19,458 bases of DNA from CAZZKF01 sp964654995 (GTDB taxonomy: Bacteria; Pseudomonadota; Alphaproteobacteria; CAZZKF01). The notes below the pieces were generated by a model. It was not told the origin of the DNA and ran no database searches. It saw only the letters and a list, made by a program, of their open reading frames with translations. Each line of letters opens with the position of its first letter. Within the stretch, counting starts at the first letter, position 1. Where the stretch lies: the NCBI GenBank assembly GCA_964654995.1, contig CAZZKF010000047.1, positions 1-19,458 of the forward strand, given 5' to 3'. Position numbers and translations under genes: made by a program. Below are positions 18,503-19,458 of this stretch, one piece after another.

Positions 18503-18527
18503 GGGGGGCGATGTGATATCGCCCCCC
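18503..18527 (+). terminator. Strong intercistronic hairpin after subunit I
   Basis: A perfect 10-bp stem, GGGGGGCGAT (18503-18512) with ATCGCCCCCC (18518-18527), closes a 5-nt loop, GTGAT. It starts 18 nt after the subunit I stop. No T-run follows, so full intrinsic termination is doubtful. It may instead act as a partial terminator or protect the 3' end of the upstream message, lowering expression of the chaperone gene behind it. Confidence 0.6.
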
Positions 18528-18614
18528 GCGCGATTCGCCCCCGGTGTCACCAGATCCAGGCTCTCCGTCTGGCGTTCGTTCTGGCACCACCGCTGATGAT
18601 TTTAACGGTATGCC

Positions 18615-19458
18615 ATGCTTCGTGCCGATTATCTCGGACCCTCTCTATCGCTTTGCCGGTCGCAGGCACCGCGCGCGGCCGTCGTCGCTTTTCTCGTCCT
18701 GCTGACGGCGGGAGCGGCGGCCGGAGAGGACAAGGCTGCGGGCGCACCGTTCGATGAACGGGAGGCACTGGCCTTCAGCCAGGCAGCGCTTGGCAACGTG
18801 CTTCCCGACCTGACCTTGATCGACAGCCGCGGCCAGACCTTCAGGCTCGCCGAGACACAGGGCAAACCGCTGGTGATCAGCCTGATTTACACCAGCTGCT
18901 ATCACACCTGTCCGTTGCTCACCCAAACCCTGGCCGAGGCGGTCGAGGTCGCCCGCGACGCCCTTGGTGACCAGAGCTTTCGGGTCCTGACCATCGGCTT
19001 CGATACCCGTGTCGATACACCCGAGCGGATGGCCTCGTTTGCCCGATCCCAAGGCGTTGATGTCCCGGACTGGCGGTTCGCCAGTCTCGATGCCGCGGCC
19101 ATGGAAACACTGGCGCGCTCCCTGGGATTCATCTTCTTTCCTTCGCCCAAGGGCTTCGATCACCTGGCCCAGACCACGGTGATCGACGCCGAAGGCCGCG
19201 TGTTTCGCCAGATCTATGGCGCCGACTATGCGCCACCGACACTGGTCGAGCCCTTGAAGGAACTGGTTTTCGGTGTGCCGGCGCAAACCGTGGACCTGAA
19301 CGGGCTGCTCAATCGGGTGCGTCTGTTCTGCACTATTTACGACCCCAAGAGCGGGCGTTATTACTTTGATTATTCCCTGATCATCGCCCTCGCCGTAGGT
19401 CTTCTTAGCCTCGGTGCCACCGGCTATGTTCTGGTGCGCGAGTGGCGCCGCAAGGGAC
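18615..19458 (+). CDS. SCO1/SenC-family copper chaperone (partial at the window end)
   Basis: At least 281 residues; the window ends before the stop. An N-terminal signal or anchor (hydrophobic core AAVVAFLVLLTAGAAA, about 21-36) leads to a thioredoxin-fold domain with the copper motif CYHTCP (C95 and C99) and the distal copper-ligand histidine H183 (GFDHLAQT). A second transmembrane helix near the C-terminus (YSLIIALAVGLLSLGATGYVLV, followed by REWRRKG) is seen in a subset of bacterial SCO proteins. SCO proteins deliver copper to CuA and related sites, which fits the complete CuA site in subunit II. It lies 129 nt after subunit I, past a strong hairpin. ATG 18615 is the only possible upstream start because an in-frame TAA occurs at 18603; the SD is weak. 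The subunit II - subunit I - SenC order matches norS-norY-senC of ammonia oxidisers. Confidence 0.93.
   Translation, partial: MLRADYLGPSLSLCRSQAPRAAVVAFLVLLTAGAAAGEDKAAGAPFDEREALAFSQAALGNVLPDLTLIDSRGQTFRLAETQGKPLVISLIYTSCYHTCPLLTQTLAEAVEVARDALGDQSFRVLTIGFDTRVDTPERMASFARSQGVDVPDWRFASLDAAAMETLARSLGFIFFPSPKGFDHLAQTTVIDAEGRVFRQIYGADYAPPTLVEPLKELVFGVPAQTVDLNGLLNRVRLFCTIYDPKSGRYYFDYSLIIALAVGLLSLGATGYVLVREWRRKG

Noticed and set aside
17058..18590. Long minus-strand open frame antisense to subunit I
   Set aside because: Very rich in Gln, His, Asp and Arg, as expected from the complement of membrane-protein codons; no recognisable family.

Overview
The window is compact, GC-rich bacterial DNA. Genes abut or overlap, and the few AT-rich patches sit exactly at promoters. 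A SahR-type ArsR regulator fused to a methyltransferase-like domain and followed by metF and metH, an MlaA lipoprotein, and FNR/SD-type control signals point to a free-living alphaproteobacterium, perhaps of Rhodospirillales type. That placement is an inference from gene content, not a phylogeny.

Layout. (1) 1-1550: the 3' end of a hydantoinase B/oxoprolinase-type gene, an AbrB-type antitoxin with a Doc/Fic toxin behind a promoter that looks leaderless, and a convergent cyclase-family hydrolase. (2) 1679-7410, minus strand: sahR-metF-metH, three genes overlapping by 1 and 8 nt. The operon is controlled from a 9+9 inverted repeat (7387-7410) that covers the predicted -10 element. SahR is known to sense S-adenosylhomocysteine, so the operon looks like a closed loop that matches methionine regeneration to methyl-transfer flux. 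(3) 7592-10864, plus strand: MlaA, a BASS-family transporter, and a PLP-dependent aromatic-amino-acid-type decarboxylase that overlaps the transporter by 4 nt. (4) 10869-15107: periplasmic gamma-glutamyltransferase (minus), a DUF3891 protein (plus) and a PhoA-type alkaline phosphatase (minus), in tail-to-tail pairs with almost no spacing. (5) 15309-15740: a divergent DUF3052-like protein.

(6) 15918-19458 is the most interesting part. An FNR/Dnr-like box precedes a four-gene cluster: a single-helix small subunit, a CuA-bearing subunit II, a B-family heme-copper subunit I, and a SCO/SenC copper chaperone cut by the window end. Subunit I keeps all six metal-ligand histidines. However, the helix VI motif that is normally GHPxVY reads GHSSQQ, so the active-site tyrosine essential for O2 reduction is replaced by glutamine, and no tyrosine sits at the cbb3-type position either. 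With a CuA subunit, a SenC neighbour and an FNR-like box, the best reading is a nitric oxide reductase of the sNOR (NorSY-SenC) or bNOR kind rather than an ordinary oxidase, although automatic annotation would probably call it cytochrome c oxidase.

No tRNA, rRNA, CRISPR array, insertion sequence or prophage was seen. The longest gene-free stretch is about 260 nt (15741-16000), which holds the FNR-like box.
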